A stretch of DNA of 64,000 nucleotides from Colwellia piezophila ATCC BAA-637 (GTDB lineage Bacteria; Pseudomonadota; Gammaproteobacteria; Enterobacterales; Alteromonadaceae): positions 520,742-584,741 of the forward strand of contig NZ_KB905161.1 in assembly GCF_000378625.1 (NCBI RefSeq). Direction: 5' to 3'. Below are positions 63,764 to 64,000 of the stretch, piece after piece. The notes beneath the pieces were generated by a model. The model did no database searches. It worked only from the letters and a program-made list of their open reading frames with translations, and was not told the DNA's origin. The position numbers and the translations under genes were made by a program. Numbering within the stretch: position 1 is the first letter of the stretch; every line of letters starts with the position of its first letter.

Positions 63764-63795
63764 AACAAGCCCGACTCTTTCGAATCGGGCTTGTT
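63764..63795. terminator. Terminator-like hairpin
   Basis: AACAAGCCCGA (63764-63774) pairs with TCGGGCTTGTT (63785-63795). The T-run is weak. It is preceded by CAAATCCCAAACAG, as is the hairpin at 63969-63994. Confidence 0.6.
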
Positions 63796-63885
63796 GTCAT
63801 TTATGAGAGAGTGAAGTGGAGAATGTCCTACTCTTACATAAAGGGAAAAACACCCTCACGCTCTCACCTCCTCCGCTATTATATT

Positions 63886-63943
63886 GCGCGATTGAAATCC
63901 CGCCTACACAGGTCTCATACCGTAGGCGGGAATTTATTCGCGC
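63886..63943. repeat. REP pair
   Basis: A minus REP at 63886-63907 (ATT/AAT stem) and a plus REP at 63922-63943 (AAT/ATT stem) face each other. The plus REP and the sequence after it repeat the arrangement at 63712-63760. Confidence 0.88.
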
Positions 63944-63968
63944 TTATTCTCAAATCCCAAACAGCAAA

Positions 63969-63994
63969 AAGCCCGTTACTTTCGTAACGGGCTT
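63969..63994 (-). terminator. Rho-independent terminator
   Basis: AAGCCCGTTAC (63969-63979) pairs with GTAACGGGCTT (63984-63994) around TTTC. An A-run on its left becomes a T-run on the minus strand, so it probably ends a minus-strand gene lying to the right of the window. Confidence 0.8.
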
Positions 63995-64000
63995 CTCTTA

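Overview
The window looks like chromosomal DNA of a low-GC marine gammaproteobacterium, most likely of the Alteromonadales and probably the Colwelliaceae. This is an inference from the A+T-rich coding style, the LpoB/YcfL lipoprotein cassette, and very many GTAG-headed REP-type repeats beside a REP-associated tyrosine transposase (RAYT). No rRNA or tRNA gene and no CRISPR array was seen.

Layout. 1-8.8 kb: housekeeping genes, namely a cut YihY-family membrane protein, two small proteins, typA, a secreted S10 carboxypeptidase, and a four-gene envelope cassette (COG3014 lipoprotein, YcfL-like, LpoB, glycine-zipper protein). 8.8-19.3 kb: accessory DNA full of REP repeats, with an intact RAYT, a class II Fic protein, a WbpM/CapD-type nucleotide-sugar dehydratase, a hipBA toxin-antitoxin pair between two Y1-transposase-derived mini-elements, an MBL/beta-CASP protein, a duplicated 3' fragment of that gene, and a truncated RAYT. 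19.3-47.3 kb: a long surface-polysaccharide locus, all on the minus strand, read from wza to galU. It covers export and length control (wza, wzb, wzc), UDP-ManNAcA synthesis (wecB, wecC), Wzx and Wzy, glycosyltransferases, acetyl-, pyruvyl- and formyl-transferase-like decoration genes, an acetamidino-sugar trio (WbpG, HisH2, HisF2), a heparinase-like enzyme, an initiating phosphoglycosyltransferase, manC with a wrecked manB, and galU with a chimeric relic upstream of it. 47.2-54.3 kb: repeat-rich DNA with a lipoprotein gene, a YjbH-type outer-membrane protein, yefM-yoeB, and a second Phd/ParE-type module whose toxin gene is split by a 159-bp MITE. 54.3-62.5 kb: a membrane-adaptor and MacB-type ABC transporter operon with its own two-component system. 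A match to a sigma-54 promoter and a dense block of palindromic enhancer-like sites lie just upstream. 62.5-64 kb: a crotonase-family gene, a second copy of the MITE, and a duplicated REP-plus-terminator block.

How it fits together. The polysaccharide genes form a nearly complete Wzx/Wzy pathway with a sigma-70-like promoter before wza. The YjbH protein to its right and the dehydratase to its left probably serve the same envelope function. The NtrC-type regulator is the natural partner of the sigma-54 promoter in front of the adaptor gene. The REP repeats have compensating base changes in both arms, which is strong internal evidence that their hairpins are under selection or are copied as hairpins. 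They lie almost only outside the polysaccharide operon and sometimes supply the stop codon of a neighbouring gene.
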